Shown in pieces: positions 15,861 to 25,475 of a DNA stretch of 32,321 nucleotides. The stretch is from Pseudomonadota bacterium (GTDB taxonomy: Bacteria; Pseudomonadota; Alphaproteobacteria; Acetobacterales; Acetobacteraceae). Position 1 is the stretch's first letter. Each line of letters begins with the position of its first letter. A program made the position numbers and the translations under genes. Where the stretch lies: positions 1 to 32,321 of the forward strand of contig JAJZFB010000001.1 of the NCBI GenBank assembly GCA_021805545.1, in the 5' to 3' direction. Below the pieces are notes generated by a model. That model was not told the origin of the DNA and searched no databases. It saw only the letters and a program-made list of their open reading frames with translations.

Positions 15861-16262
15861 TCATGCAAGCCGGGCTGCGGCTTCCGCCATCAAGGGCACC
15901 AGTTTTTCTTGCGCGATGAAGGCGTTGTAATGCTCGGCCACCGCGGCAATCTTCCCGTCGCGGATGCGGAACACGAACACGTAAGTATTGCTGTATGGTT
16001 CGCCATTCACCAGCACCCCATCCGATACGGCTTCCGCCACCACGCGGTCCTCATCGGCGGTGAGAGAAAGAATGGTAAAGCGCAGCGGCCCGGCACACAT
16101 GGCCGCCAGAAGTTTTATCAGGCGTTGATAGGCGGTCTTGCTCATGGTGCCGTTGGTTGTAATCCAGCCGGTCATGTCCTCCGTCAGCAGGGCATCGGGC
16201 AACGCGCCATTGCTCACGGCGGTAAAATACGCGCGCGCTATCTGGTAATTTTGTTCTTTCAT
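15861..16262 (-). CDS. SnoaL-like (NTF2-fold) protein
   Basis: A 133-residue protein with the cone-like NTF2/SnoaL fold pattern: an N-terminal helix (NYQIARAYFTAVSNG), then a small central domain and alternating strands ending NTYVFVFRIRDGKIAAVAEHYNAFIAQ. Members include polyketide cyclases, dehydratases, isomerases and many uncharacterised small-molecule binders. ATG 16262 follows GGAGGA by three bases, which rules out the longer upstream reading. It is divergent from the GMC oxidoreductase across 102 bases and 102 bases ahead of the flavoprotein dehydrogenase. This suggests a role in the same pathway, but no reaction can be assigned. Confidence 0.75.
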   Translation of the reverse strand: MKEQNYQIARAYFTAVSNGALPDALLTEDMTGWITTNGTMSKTAYQRLIKLLAAMCAGPLRFTILSLTADEDRVVAEAVSDGVLVNGEPYSNTYVFVFRIRDGKIAAVAEHYNAFIAQEKLVPLMAEAAARLA

Positions 16263-16364
16263 GGGTCCTCCAGAACCGCATATTAGCCCAGACAGCCATG
16301 TCATGAACACACTCTTCCGTAATCCCGCCGCCACTGGCAATCTGTGCGCGGCGAGGAGAGGCAG

Positions 16365-17957
16365 ATGCAGCCAGCGGCGGATTTCGGCACTTACGACTAC
16401 ATCGTCATCGGCGCCGGCAGCGCCGGCTGCGTGCTGGCCAACCGGCTCAGCGCCAACCCGCGCCATTCCGTGCTGCTGCTGGAAGCCGGCGGGCGCGACG
16501 ATTATCTCTGGATCAAAATCCCCGTTGGCTATCTCTACTGCATCGGCAACCCGCGCACCGATTGGTGCTTCTCCACCACGCCCGAGCCGGGGCTTAACGG
16601 GCGGCGCATCTCCTACCCGCGCGGCCTGGGCCTGGGCGGCAGCTCGTCCATCAACGGCATGATTTATATGCGCGGCCAGGCGCGCGATTACGATTTATGG
16701 CGCCAGGCCGGGCATACGGGCTGGGGCTGGGATGATGTTCTACCTTATTTCAAAAAAGCCGAAGACCATTTCGGCGGCGCCACCACCGCGCATGGCGCGG
16801 GCGGCGGGCTGCGCGTGGAGCGGCAGCGCTTGCGCTGGGCAATATTGGACGCCTTCCGCGATGCCGCCGCGCAATACGGCATCGCCAAGATTGATGATTT
16901 CAACACTGGCGATAATGAAGGCTCCAGTTATTTTCAGGTCACGCAAAAACGCGGGCGGCGCTGGAGCGCGGCGGATGCCTTCCTGCGCCCGGCATCGCGG
17001 CGGCCCAATTTGCGGGTGCAAACCGGCGCCCTGGCGGACCGCCTGCAAATTGAAAACAACGAGGCGCGCGGCGTGCTGTTTTCCCTCGGCGGCACGCCGT
17101 ATCTCGCCACGGCGCGCGCCGAAATCCTGCTCACCGGCGGCGCCATCGGCTCGCCCGTGCTGTTGCAACGCTCCGGCATTGGCGATGCGCCCGCATTGCA
17201 AGCGGCGGGTATTGCGCCCATCCGCCATTTGCCCGGCGTGGGCGCCAATCTGCACGACCATCTGCAAATACGCTGCGCCTACAAGGTGCAAGGCGCCACC
17301 ACGCTCAACCAGCGCGCCAGCTCCTGGCACGGCAAAAGCCTTATCGGCCTGGAATACGCGCTCAACCGTTCCGGCCCCATGGCCATGGCACCCAGCCAGC
17401 TCGGCGTCTTCACCCGCTCCCATCCGGGTTTTGCAACCGCGAACCTGGAATACCATGTCCAGCCCCTCAGCCTCGCCGCGTTCGGCGGCGCGCTGGACCC
17501 ATTTCCCGCCTTCACCGCCAGCGTATGCAACCTACGCCCCACCAGCCGCGGCTTTGTCCGCATCACCTCGCCAGATCCGCGCGCAGCGCCCATCATCCAC
17601 CCCAACTACCTGCACACGCAAGACGACAAGCAGGTGGCGCTGGACGCCGTGAGCCTCACCCGCAAAATCATCGCCCAGCCAGCCCTGGCCCGCTACACGC
17701 CACAGGAATTCCGCCCTGGAAACACCAATAACGATGCCGAATTGCTGCAAGCCATCGGCAATATCTCCAGCAGCATCTTCCACCCTGTTGGCACCGCCGC
17801 CATGGGCAGCGTGGTGGATGCTGAGCTACGCGTAAACGGCATCAACCGCCTGCGCATCGCCGATGCCGCCATCATGCCCAGCATCACCTCCGGCAACACC
17901 AACGCCCCGGTCATGATGATCGCCGAGAAAGCCGCCGCCATCATCCTTGGCGGATGA
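16365..17957 (+). CDS. GMC-family FAD oxidoreductase (choline dehydrogenase-like)
   Basis: A 530-residue flavoenzyme that oxidises an alcohol. The N-terminal ADP-binding motif is [18 protein letters not shown] with LLEAGG following. GMC signature 1 is at [21 protein letters not shown]. Signature 2 is at [18 protein letters not shown]. The active-site base lies in [13 protein letters not shown], with the partner Asn in [18 protein letters not shown]. The length is typical of choline dehydrogenase-like proteins, but substrate use in this family is broad. ATG 16365 is preferred over GTG 16344 because GAGGAG (16353-16358) lies six bases before it. It is divergent from the SnoaL-like gene, so it probably shares the control region at 16263-16364. 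Confidence 0.92.
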   Translation: MQPAADFGTYDYIVIGAGSAGCVLANRLSANPRHSVLLLEAGGRDDYLWIKIPVGYLYCIGNPRTDWCFSTTPEPGLNGRRISYPRGLGLGGSSSINGMIYMRGQARDYDLWRQAGHTGWGWDDVLPYFKKAEDHFGGATTAHGAGGGLRVERQRLRWAILDAFRDAAAQYGIAKIDDFNTGDNEGSSYFQVTQKRGRRWSAADAFLRPASRRPNLRVQTGALADRLQIENNEARGVLFSLGGTPYLATARAEILLTGGAIGSPVLLQRSGIGDAPALQAAGIAPIRHLPGVGANLHDHLQIRCAYKVQGATTLNQRASSWHGKSLIGLEYALNRSGPMAMAPSQLGVFTRSHPGFATANLEYHVQPLSLAAFGGALDPFPAFTASVCNLRPTSRGFVRITSPDPRAAPIIHPNYLHTQDDKQVALDAVSLTRKIIAQPALARYTPQEFRPGNTNNDAELLQAIGNISSSIFHPVGTAAMGSVVDAELRVNGINRLRIADAAIMPSITSGNTNAPVMMIAEKAAAIILGG

Positions 17958-17964
17958 AGGGGCC

Positions 17965-17984
17965 GGGAAGGCCGAAGCCTCCCC
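17965..17984. terminator. Hairpin between GMC oxidoreductase and thiolase
   Basis: GGGAAGGC, loop CGAA, GCCTCCCC pairs at seven of eight positions. It lies between the ends of two convergent genes and is followed on the plus strand by GTTGTT. It may terminate either transcript; there is no long T-tract. Confidence 0.4.
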
Positions 17985-18014
17985 GTTGTTAAACCCGCTG
18001 TTGTTAAACCCGCT
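17985..18014 (-). repeat. 15-bp x2 tandem repeat at the thiolase stop
   Basis: Two perfect copies of GTTGTTAAACCCGCT (17985-17999 and 18000-18014) span the last codons and stop of the thiolase gene. The second TAA copy lies beyond the used stop, so the protein is unchanged. Confidence 0.9.
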
Positions 18015-19254
18015 CAATAATAATGGCAGGCCCCATGCCGCCCGCAGCACACATGGTAATCAGCGCGCGCTTCTGGCCGCGGCGTTCCAGCTCATCCAGC
18101 GCGGTGCCTATCAGTATGGCCCCGGTCGCGCCAATCGGGTGGCCCAGCGCAATGGCGCCGCCATTCACGTTTATCGTCTCACGGTCAATGTTCAGGTCGC
18201 GGATGAATTTCTCCACCACGGCGGCAAACGCCTCGTTCACCTCGAACAGATCGATATCGGCAATGCTCAGCCCCGCCCGCGCCAGCACTTTCTTCGCGGC
18301 GGGCACGGGGGCATTCAGCATCAGTGTGGGGTCGTCGCCCACATTGGCGGTGGCCACAATGCGCGCACGCGGCTTCCAGCCTTGCTTCCTGGCATATTCG
18401 CCCGAGGCCAGCAGCAGCGCGGCGGCGCCATCCACCACGCCAGAGGAATTGCCCGCATGATGGACCGGCTCAATCTTCAGCCCTGGATAACGCTTCAGAA
18501 CCAGCTCGCCGAATGTTACCCCGCTCTCATCGGCGGGTGCGTCGAGGAACTTGGCGAAGCTCGGCTTCAACGCCGCCAGCCCCTCGGCTGTGGTATCCGG
18601 GCGCGGGTGCTCGTCATGGTCCAGAATCAGCTTTCCCTCGTCATCCACAACCGGGACAATGGATTTTGCAAACCGCCCCTCGGCAATGGCCCGCGCAGCA
18701 CGGCGCTGGCTTTCCAGCGCCAGCGCGTCCACATCGGCACGGGTAATGCCTTCCAGTGCTGCAATGGCATCCGCCGCCACACCCTGGTTGGTTTGCGGGT
18801 GCCGCGCCTGCAGCCGGGCATTCCCGCCCAAACTGCCCTTCTTAATCCCGGCGGCGGCCTGCTCCATGCCGTACTGGGTGATGTAGGACATCATCTCCGT
18901 CCCGCCGGCAATCAGCAAATCCTCCATGCCAGACATAATCTGCGCGGCGGCCAGGCTGGTGGCGGTCAGGCCGGAGCCGCAAAACCGGTCCAGCGTCACG
19001 CCGCTCACCTTTACGTCATACCCCGCATCCAGCGCCGCCATGCGGCCCATATCGCCGCCCTGCAGGCCAAATTGCGCGCTGGTGCCCCAGATCACGTCAT
19101 CCACCTCGGCGGTGTTGATATGATTGCGCTCTTTCAGCGCCTTAAGCACCGTAGCGGCCAGGTGCTGCGGGTGCATGTGCGAGAGCGCGCCCTTGCCGGG
19201 CTTACCGGTCCCGCGCGGGGTCCGAACTGCGTCGATTATAAAGGCGTCGGCCAT
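18004..19254 (-). CDS. Acetyl-CoA acetyltransferase family thiolase
   Basis: A 416-residue thiolase that condenses or cleaves acyl-CoA thioesters. Catalytic residues are Cys92 (DRFCGSGL), His372 (GHPIGATGA) and Cys402 (MCAAGGMG). The start IIDAVRTPRGTGKPGKGALSHMHP is typical of a degradative or acetoacetyl-CoA thiolase subgroup and is longer than PhaA-type enzymes. It could serve fatty-acid or side-chain oxidation; a role in PHA precursor supply is also possible because phaC lies elsewhere in the window. GGAG lies nine bases before ATG 19254. A strong hairpin separates it from the upstream icd gene, so it probably has its own promoter in the AT-rich bases at about 19262-19293. Confidence 0.93.
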   Translation of the reverse strand: MADAFIIDAVRTPRGTGKPGKGALSHMHPQHLAATVLKALKERNHINTAEVDDVIWGTSAQFGLQGGDMGRMAALDAGYDVKVSGVTLDRFCGSGLTATSLAAAQIMSGMEDLLIAGGTEMMSYITQYGMEQAAAGIKKGSLGGNARLQARHPQTNQGVAADAIAALEGITRADVDALALESQRRAARAIAEGRFAKSIVPVVDDEGKLILDHDEHPRPDTTAEGLAALKPSFAKFLDAPADESGVTFGELVLKRYPGLKIEPVHHAGNSSGVVDGAAALLLASGEYARKQGWKPRARIVATANVGDDPTLMLNAPVPAAKKVLARAGLSIADIDLFEVNEAFAAVVEKFIRDLNIDRETINVNGGAIALGHPIGATGAILIGTALDELERRGQKRALITMCAAGGMGPAIIIERV

Positions 19255-19312
19255 AAGGGTTCACTCCAAAACCGTTTTCTTGTCATTTATTGGCCCGGAG
19301 CGGCCCCGGCAA

Positions 19313-19339
19313 GCCACCCCGCGCCTTTCGCGGGGCGGC
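19313..19339 (-). terminator. Strong GC hairpin downstream of icd
   Basis: On the minus strand GCCGCCCCGCG, loop AAAGG, CGCGGGGTGGC gives an 11-bp stem with one G.U pair. On the plus strand the same position is an A.C mismatch, so the minus-strand RNA is the better folder. It follows the icd stop by about 20 bases. It lacks a T-tract. Confidence 0.5.
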
Positions 19340-19358
19340 CATGTGCCTGTGGGGGCGC

Positions 19359-20828
19359 TTACCCCTCGCCCTGCGGCCGCTCAAACGCGTCTTTGCCGTC
19401 AAAGCGCTGCAGTTTCTCGATATGCATCCAGGTAAATTTCGCCCCAATGCGCTGCACCAGGTAGGAAATCTCCGGCTGCCCTTCCGATTTGCTGGCCAGC
19501 AGGGGAATCGGGGTCTTCAGCATAAAGCGGCAGGCAAAATGGTCCACAAGGAAAGTCTGCCCGCCCGTGGGCGGATAAACTGTCACGCCGCGGTTGGAAA
19601 TGGAGGCAAGTTTGAACGGCGTATCCGCAGCGATACCCTCCAAAGCCTGGCCCAGCTCCTCGGCGCGCAAATCTGTTTCCAGAAACACGTCAATCCCCAC
19701 CAGCTCGCGCGTATCCGGCTCCATATGCGCCGTCAGCTCCGGCCAGGTTTTCAGCTCCAGTTTTTGGTAGGCGCGCGAAGGCATGGTGGAAAACCGGCCC
19801 AGATTATCAATCACCTGCCCGGTGAACGCATCCGTCCCCACCCCATGCCCGCGCGGCGCCAGATCGCCGGTCAGGTTCTTGCCTTCGGCCAGGGTGATGA
19901 ACAGCGCCTGCTCCACGGTCTGCGCCACTTCAAACGCGCCAATATGCCGCAGCAGCATAATGGCGGCACTCAGCAGCGCGGTCGGGTTCGCCAGCCCCTT
20001 GCCGGCAATATCGGGTGCCGAGCCATGCACCGCCTCGAACATCGCCGCATGGTCGCCGAGGTTAGAGGATGGCGCGATGCCCAGCCCCCCCACAAGCCCG
20101 GCGGCAAGGTCGGAAATAATATCGCCATTCATGTTCGAGGTCACAATCACATCGAACGCTTCCGGCTTGATGACGAGCTGATGCGCGCAATTATCGATAA
20201 TGATATGCCCCGCCTTAATCTCGGAGAATTCCGGCGCCACTTTTTCGCCCATGCGCTTCATCATGCCTTCGGTCAGCTTCATGATGTTCGCCTTGGTCGC
20301 CACGGTCACGCTCTTGCGCCCTTCCGCCTGCGCCAGCCCGTAGGCGGCGCGGATAATGCGCTCGCACCCCGGCGCCGTCATCAGCTTCAAACATTGGGCG
20401 ACAGTGGTGGTCTGCATATGCTCGATACCGGCATACACATCCTCCACATTCTCGCGCACAATCACCATATCTATCCCGCGCCCGGTAAACGGCGTCTGGA
20501 TGCCCGGCAGCTCGCGCACCGGGCGGATATTGGCGTAAAGCTCGAAATATTTGCGCATCGTCACATTGGCCGATTTGCCGCCATACCCAACCGGCGTCTC
20601 CAGCGGGCTTTTCAGCGCCAGCCCGTTGGCGGCTATGCTGTCCAGCGTCTCGCGCGGCACGCCGGTTACCGAGCCTTTCTTGAACACTTCCGCCCCGGCC
20701 TCGGCCACCTCCCATTCAATGGGCGCATCCGCGGCGGCGAGAATCTTCATGGCCGCGGCCATCACTTCCGGCCCAATCCCGTCTCCTGGCAGAGCTGTGA
20801 CCTTGGTCTTTGCGGCGGTGGTGCTCAT
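19359..20828 (-). CDS. icd: Isocitrate dehydrogenase, Thermus-type, probably NAD-dependent
   Basis: A 489-residue TCA-cycle enzyme that oxidises isocitrate to 2-oxoglutarate. The core is shared with isopropylmalate dehydrogenase: LPGDGIGPEV, IRPVRELPG, VIVRENVEDVYAGIEH, NMNGDIISDLAAGLVGGLG and FEAVHGSAPDIAG. The C-terminal 150 residues (VGIDVFLETDLRAEELGQAL, ISNRGVTVYPPTGGQTFLVDH, FTWMHIEKLQRFDG) closely match the extra domain of the Thermus thermophilus enzyme. At the coenzyme-specificity position this protein has Asp273-Ile274, where E. coli and Thermus have Lys-Tyr. Asp-Ile is typical of NAD-dependent members, so NAD use is inferred. ATG 20828 is listed; ATG 20837, three codons upstream, is equally possible. 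It is divergent from the SnoaL-like gene at 21010. Confidence 0.93.
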   Translation of the reverse strand: MSTTAAKTKVTALPGDGIGPEVMAAAMKILAAADAPIEWEVAEAGAEVFKKGSVTGVPRETLDSIAANGLALKSPLETPVGYGGKSANVTMRKYFELYANIRPVRELPGIQTPFTGRGIDMVIVRENVEDVYAGIEHMQTTTVAQCLKLMTAPGCERIIRAAYGLAQAEGRKSVTVATKANIMKLTEGMMKRMGEKVAPEFSEIKAGHIIIDNCAHQLVIKPEAFDVIVTSNMNGDIISDLAAGLVGGLGIAPSSNLGDHAAMFEAVHGSAPDIAGKGLANPTALLSAAIMLLRHIGAFEVAQTVEQALFITLAEGKNLTGDLAPRGHGVGTDAFTGQVIDNLGRFSTMPSRAYQKLELKTWPELTAHMEPDTRELVGIDVFLETDLRAEELGQALEGIAADTPFKLASISNRGVTVYPPTGGQTFLVDHFACRFMLKTPIPLLASKSEGQPEISYLVQRIGAKFTWMHIEKLQRFDGKDAFERPQGEG

Positions 20829-21009
20829 CCTGTGCATCCTGTGCTGTGAGAGGTACCCGGTTTATAACAAGCCCGGCCGTAACCGCCTATACACGGCCCT
20901 GGCCCCGGCCATGTGTTGCGGCCTATTGCCAGCAAATTTCCTCACACCCGGTTAACGCCTTGCCCGGCTGCGGCACCGCCCCCTACCATGGCGCCCAAGG
21001 AGGAGCATA

Positions 21010-21456
21010 ATGACCCAAGACGAAGCCCTGGCCCACACCGCCATCCGCGACCGGCTTGCCCGCTACAACATGGCCGGAGACCGCCTGCGCGTGGATGATT
21101 TCATCGCCTGCTTCACCCCGGACGGCGTGCTGGAAACCGCCGCCTACTCGCTTAAGGGCCAAGCCGAAATCCGCGCCTGGATGACCGGCATGCGCCCCGC
21201 CGGCGGCCTCTCCGCCAAACCCAGCCGCATTCCCCGCTTCGTCCGCCACCACCTCGCCACCTGCCAGATAGACCTGACCGGCCCCGGTACCGCCAGCGCC
21301 CGCACCTATTGGATGGTACTGACCGATATCGGCCCCGACCATGCCGGCCTGTATATGGATCGTTTGCGCCAGGAAGACGGAAACTGGCTCATCGCCCACC
21401 GCAAAACCCGCACGGAATGGTTCGCGGTGGAGAGCTATTTCGCACCGGCAGAATAA
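21010..21456 (+). CDS. SnoaL-like (NTF2-fold) protein
   Basis: A 148-residue protein of the SnoaL_4 type. It has an N-terminal helix (ALAHTAIRDRLARYNMAGDR), the typical VDDFIACFTPDGVLET strand-helix, then RHHLATCQIDLTGPGTASARTYWMVLTDIG and a C-terminal DGNWLIAHRKTRTEWFAVES strand. This pattern is frequent in proteins acting on aromatic or steroid-like compounds (dehydratase or isomerase type), but no substrate can be named. AAGGAGGAG ends three bases before the ATG, an excellent ribosome site. It stands alone, divergent from icd and convergent with ppk. Confidence 0.8.
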   Translation: MTQDEALAHTAIRDRLARYNMAGDRLRVDDFIACFTPDGVLETAAYSLKGQAEIRAWMTGMRPAGGLSAKPSRIPRFVRHHLATCQIDLTGPGTASARTYWMVLTDIGPDHAGLYMDRLRQEDGNWLIAHRKTRTEWFAVESYFAPAE

Positions 21457-21495
21457 CCCGCCCTCGTCCACGCGCGCGGCTCAAGTCATCGCGCC

Positions 21496-23652
21496 TTAAT
21501 CCACCCGGCGCTTATATTTGGGTTTTACGCGGTCCACCGAGAGGCCTCCATGCAAGGCCGAGCCACGGCCAGAAAGCGATGGGTTGGTCATGAAATACTC
21601 ATGCGCCGAAGCTGGCGGATCGCCCGGGGTAACGCGCTCCCATGTGCCATCGGCGTGCAAAATGGAGCTTTGCGCGTCGTCGCGCAAATTCACGACCATG
21701 ATCTGGTCGAGGATTTGCGCGTGCACCGTGGGGTTATGGATGGGCACCAGCGTCTCCACCCGGTAATCCATGTTGCGCGCCATCCAGTCGGCCGAGGACA
21801 TGAACACCTTGGCATCGCGCGAGGGCAGCGCGTGGCCATCGGCGAACACGCAGATACGCGCATGCTCCAAAAAGCGCCCGACAATGGATTTGACCTTGAT
21901 ATTATCCGAAAGCCCCAGAACGCCTGGGCGCAGGCAGCAAATGCCGCGCACCACGATGGAGATGGGCACACCAGCCTGGCTGGCCGCGTAGAGCTGGTCG
22001 ATAAGCCGGTCATCGACCAGCGAGTTCATCTTCAGCCAAATGCCAGAGGGCTGGCCGGCGCGGGCATGGGCAATCTCGTTATCGATCAGCGTATCAATGG
22101 TCTTGCGCGTGGTCAGCGGCGAAAAGGCGAGCTGCTCCATCTTCTCCGGGCGGGCATAGCCGGTCATGTAGTTGAACAGCCGCGCGGCATCGCGCGCCAA
22201 TGCGGGGTCGCATGTGAAGAATGAGAGGTCGGTGTAAATGCGCGCGGTAATCGGGTGGTAGTTGCCAGTGCCGAAATGCACATAGGCACGCAGGTTATTG
22301 GCCTCGCGCCGCACCACATAGCTCACCTTGGCGTGGGTTTTTAAGCCGGCAAAACCGAACACCACCTGCACCCCGGCGGCTTCCAGCGCGCGAGAGAGGC
22401 GGATATTCGCCTCTTCATCGAAACGCGCGCGCAGCTCCACCATGGCGGTGACGGATTTGCCCGCCTCGGCGGCCTCGATCAGCGCTTTCACGATGGGGCT
22501 GTCGCTGCTGGTGCGGTAGAGCGTCTGCTTTATGGCCACCACGGCGGGGTCGGCGGCGGCCTGGCGGAGGAATTGCACCACCACGTCAAAACTCTCGAAC
22601 GGGTGGTGAACGAGAATATCCTTGGCGCGGATGGCGGCAAAGCAATCGCCGCCGAAATCGCGGATACGCTCGGGGAAACGCGCCGTATAGGGCGGAAACA
22701 GCAGGTCCGGGCGGTCATCAGCGATGAGCTGCTTCACATCGCCCATGCCAATCATGCCGGTTTCCAGGTGCACATGCCCAAAGGGCGCCTCAATGGCGTC
22801 GGTCACCAGCTCACGCAAATCGGCGGGCATATTGGCCTCGATGGTGAGCACCACGGCAATGCCCCGGCGGCGGCGCTTCAGCGCGCTCTCGTAAGAGCGG
22901 ACGAGGTCTTCCGCCTCTTCCTCAAACTCCACATCCGTATCGCGGATAACGCGGAACAGGCCGGAGCCATGCACGGTGAAGCCCGGGAAGAGCCGCCCCA
23001 TATTCATGGCCACAAGCTCTTCCAGCATGATGAAGCGTATCGGCACATCGCCCGCCGGCAAGCGCACGAAACGCTCCACCTGGGCGGGTAGCGGAATCAG
23101 CGCGGACATCTGGCCACGGTCGTCATTGCGCGTGAGCGAGAGCGCCATGACCAGCCCCATATTGGGGATGAAGGGGAATGGATGCGCCGGGTCCACCGCC
23201 AGCGGGGTGAGCACGGGGAACACGCGCTCCATGAAATAGGAGTCGAGAAAAGCGGCATCGTCCGAGGTGAGTTCAGCCGCTGCGCAGATGACGATGCCCG
23301 CACGCGCGAGCAGACCGCGCAGCTCCATGAAGGCGGCCTGCTGGGCGGCAACAAGCTCCTTGGCGCGGGCGTTGATGGCGGTAAGCTGCTGGGCGGTGGT
23401 CAGCCCATCCGCCGAGCGCTCCAGAATCCCGGCACGCTCCTGGCCAATCAGCCCGGCCACGCGCACGGAATAAAATTCATCGAGGTTGGAAGCGGAAATG
23501 GAAACAAAACGCAGCCGCTCCAGCAGCGGGTGGCGCGGGTTGCGCGCCTCGCCGACAACGCGGAAATTGAAATCGAGCCAGGACAGCTCGCGGTTGATAA
23601 AGCGGGCGGGGTCGTCCTTGGCCAGGAACGGGGCGTTGGCAAGCTGGTCCAT
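21496..23652 (-). CDS. ppk: Polyphosphate kinase 1
   Basis: A 718-residue enzyme that makes inorganic polyphosphate from ATP. Domain order is as in the family: N-terminal [16 protein letters not shown], head domain, then two phospholipase D-like halves. The phosphorylated histidine is His440 in [15 protein letters not shown], close to E. coli His435. [22 protein letters not shown] and the second His in [10 protein letters not shown] are present. ATG 23652 is chosen because GAGG lies five bases before it. A longer start at ATG 23715 would overlap hda by 11 bases and lacks a ribosome site, although it cannot be excluded. It is the last gene of the AI-2E permease-hda-ppk unit, an order known in Rhodospirillales. 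Confidence 0.95.
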   Translation of the reverse strand: MDQLANAPFLAKDDPARFINRELSWLDFNFRVVGEARNPRHPLLERLRFVSISASNLDEFYSVRVAGLIGQERAGILERSADGLTTAQQLTAINARAKELVAAQQAAFMELRGLLARAGIVICAAAELTSDDAAFLDSYFMERVFPVLTPLAVDPAHPFPFIPNMGLVMALSLTRNDDRGQMSALIPLPAQVERFVRLPAGDVPIRFIMLEELVAMNMGRLFPGFTVHGSGLFRVIRDTDVEFEEEAEDLVRSYESALKRRRRGIAVVLTIEANMPADLRELVTDAIEAPFGHVHLETGMIGMGDVKQLIADDRPDLLFPPYTARFPERIRDFGGDCFAAIRAKDILVHHPFESFDVVVQFLRQAAADPAVVAIKQTLYRTSSDSPIVKALIEAAEAGKSVTAMVELRARFDEEANIRLSRALEAAGVQVVFGFAGLKTHAKVSYVVRREANNLRAYVHFGTGNYHPITARIYTDLSFFTCDPALARDAARLFNYMTGYARPEKMEQLAFSPLTTRKTIDTLIDNEIAHARAGQPSGIWLKMNSLVDDRLIDQLYAASQAGVPISIVVRGICCLRPGVLGLSDNIKVKSIVGRFLEHARICVFADGHALPSRDAKVFMSSADWMARNMDYRVETLVPIHNPTVHAQILDQIMVVNLRDDAQSSILHADGTWERVTPGDPPASAHEYFMTNPSLSGRGSALHGGLSVDRVKPKYKRRVD

Positions 23653-23704
23653 CGCCCCCTCTATAGCAGCCCCCGTGCGGGCAAGGTGTGATGAATCTGT
23701 AACA

Positions 23705-24364
23705 TTATCCTTCATCCGCGGTTAGCCCGGCGATAATTTCCAGCGCCAGGGCGCGGGTTATGCGCGTATTGCGGTCCAGCGCCGCGCGGTCGAGCCGGGC
23801 CACGGCCTCGCGGTAAAAGGCAGGCGCCCGGGGCAGATGCAGCAGCAGCGCGTTGCGCACGGGTATGCTCAGCGCAAGCTGGCGCTGCGCGGCAAGTTTG
23901 GTGAGGAGCTGGGCCAGCAGCTCGTCCTCCGGCGGGCGTATCTCCACCGCGCTCGCGGCGCGCAGGCGTGAGGTAAGATCGGCCAGCTTATAGGCCATGC
24001 GCGCGGACGGCAGGCGTGCGGCCATCAGCACGGGCTGCCCGGCCTCGGCGGCCATGTTCAGCAAATGCAGCAATGCCACAGGGCTGGGGGCCAAATCGGC
24101 ATCGTCCAGGGCTATGGGGCGGGTAATGCGGTGCAGCCCGGCCAGGGCGAAACTTTGCAGAATTTCCGCGCCATGGGCCTGGGCCCAGATATGCAGCAGA
24201 TGCGTTTTGCCGCAGCCTGCCTCGCCCCATAGCAGCAGCCGGCCGTTATTCCAGCGCTCGGTCCGCAGCAGCCATTCGCGCGCCGCGGCATTGGACGGCG
24301 CAGGGCAAAAATCCTCGGCCGCGTAATGCAGTGTCTCGGCAAAGGGTAGCGCCAGCTGCTTCAT
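23705..24364 (-). CDS. hdaA: DnaA-related replication regulator, Hda/HdaA-like
   Basis: A 219-residue AAA+ protein related to DnaA domain III. The N-terminus QLALPF (3-8) is a sliding-clamp binding motif, as in E. coli Hda and Caulobacter HdaA. Walker A is GEAGCGKTH (47-55) and Walker B is IALDDAD (84-90). The Arg/Leu-rich C-terminal lid ([20 protein letters not shown]) is typical. Its known job is to bind the loaded clamp and stimulate ATP hydrolysis by DnaA after initiation, preventing over-replication. ATG 24364 lies seven bases after the stop of the permease gene, and AAGG overlaps that stop, which suggests coupled translation. Confidence 0.9.
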   Translation of the reverse strand: MKQLALPFAETLHYAAEDFCPAPSNAAAREWLLRTERWNNGRLLLWGEAGCGKTHLLHIWAQAHGAEILQSFALAGLHRITRPIALDDADLAPSPVALLHLLNMAAEAGQPVLMAARLPSARMAYKLADLTSRLRAASAVEIRPPEDELLAQLLTKLAAQRQLALSIPVRNALLLHLPRAPAFYREAVARLDRAALDRNTRITRALALEIIAGLTADEG

Positions 24365-24371
24365 CCGCGCC

Positions 24372-25475
24372 TTAGGCTTCCGGCATGTCTTTATAAAGGG
24401 GCGATTGCAGGTAGCGGCGCAGCCAGTAGCGCGCCAGAACACCCAGCGTGGCGGTTACCGGCACGGCCAGCATGATGCCGAGGAAACCAAACGCGGCGGC
24501 ACCGGCGAACAAGGAAAAAATAACCCACACCGCTGGCAGCCCGACACGGTCGCCCAAAAAACGCGGCTGGATGACGTAATCGTTGAGCATCTGCCCGAAG
24601 GCGAACACGATGGAAACCTGAATAACCCCGCTCCAGCCCGGGTTTTGCGTGAGCGACAGCAAGATGGAGGTGATGACGCCCAGCAGCGTGCCAACATAGG
24701 GAATAAAGGAGAGCAGCCCGGCCACCAGCCCGATGGTGAGGCCGAAATTCAGCCCTATAATGGTCAGCCCGCCCGCATACACCGCCGCCAGCACCAGGCA
24801 GCAAATGGCTTGCCCGCGCAGCCATGCGGCCAAAATGCGGTTAATCTCTCCCGCCTGCTCGCGAATCGCGCCCTCGTACCGGCGGGGCAGCCAGCTATCG
24901 ATATGCGCGACGATGCCCGGCCAATCGCGCAGGAAATAGAAGGTGACGATGGGGGTGATGATGAGCAGGGTGAGCACATTCACCAGGGCAAAGCCGGAGC
25001 CGATGATATTGCTGGCCGCGCTGCCCGCGAAAGAGACGATTTCGCCCGCCTGGTTGGCGGCGATGTCGCGCAGCTTGGTGCTCACCATCCCTGGCCCGAC
25101 ACGCCGCTCCAAATCGCTGACGAGATGCGCGAAATCGCGCTGCGCTGTGGTGATGTAGGAAGGCAGGTTATGCGCCAGGGCAATCGTCTGGTCCGAAATA
25201 ACGGGGTAGAGCAGCAGCGCGAACAGGGTAAGCGCGACCCCCACGGCCGCCAGAATCAGCAACACCCCCACAGAACGGCGCACGCCGATACGGGCCATCC
25301 GCCCCACCGCCGGGTCGAGAAAATAAGCCAGCCCCGCCGCCACCACAAAGGGCGTGAGGATGGACGAAAACAGCCGCAGGAACAGCCATAGCGCCACCAG
25401 CAGCGCGGCCAGCAGCGCCAAGCGCTGCCATTGCAGCCGCCTGGCTTCTGATATGTCTGGGCGCGTATTGCTCAT
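24372..25475 (-). CDS. AI-2E family transporter (PerM/TqsA-like permease)
   Basis: A 367-residue inner-membrane protein with about eight hydrophobic helices in the arrangement of the AI-2E (UPF0118) family. It has a paired N-terminal hairpin ([20 protein letters not shown]) and a soluble insertion ([20 protein letters not shown]). Downstream are the conserved [18 protein letters not shown] block, then [14 protein letters not shown] and [19 protein letters not shown]. Members export small molecules such as AI-2 or act as Na+/H+ antiporters; the substrate here is unknown. The start is peculiar: three perfect 11-bp repeats each carry ATGAGCAATAC, and only the third ATG (25475) opens the gene. 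No good Shine-Dalgarno precedes any of them. It is the first gene of a probable unit with hdaA and ppk and is divergent from purM. Confidence 0.9.
   Translation of the reverse strand: MSNTRPDISEARRLQWQRLALLAALLVALWLFLRLFSSILTPFVVAAGLAYFLDPAVGRMARIGVRRSVGVLLILAAVGVALTLFALLLYPVISDQTIALAHNLPSYITTAQRDFAHLVSDLERRVGPGMVSTKLRDIAANQAGEIVSFAGSAASNIIGSGFALVNVLTLLIITPIVTFYFLRDWPGIVAHIDSWLPRRYEGAIREQAGEINRILAAWLRGQAICCLVLAAVYAGGLTIIGLNFGLTIGLVAGLLSFIPYVGTLLGVITSILLSLTQNPGWSGVIQVSIVFAFGQMLNDYVIQPRFLGDRVGLPAVWVIFSLFAGAAAFGFLGIMLAVPVTATLGVLARYWLRRYLQSPLYKDMPEA

Noticed and set aside
14109-16286. Plus-strand open frame of 725 codons opposite the flavoprotein dehydrogenase and SnoaL-like genes
   Set aside because: Its translation is low-complexity, rich in His, Gly, Arg and Gln, with no recognisable motifs. 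The opposite strand encodes two clear families with good ribosome sites. It is a GC-driven shadow.
17947-20849. Two long plus-strand frames (505 and 519 codons) opposite thiolase and icd
   Set aside because: Both mirror well-conserved enzymes with all catalytic residues. Their own translations show no domains.
23653-23715. ATG 23715 as the start of ppk
   Set aside because: No ribosome site and an 11-base overlap with hdaA. The shorter form has GAGG five bases upstream and puts the catalytic His near the usual position. Not fully excluded.
24405-25391. Plus-strand frame of 328 codons opposite the AI-2E permease
   Set aside because: Composition is Gln, Arg and His rich with no hydrophobic core. 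The permease on the other strand has clear family motifs.
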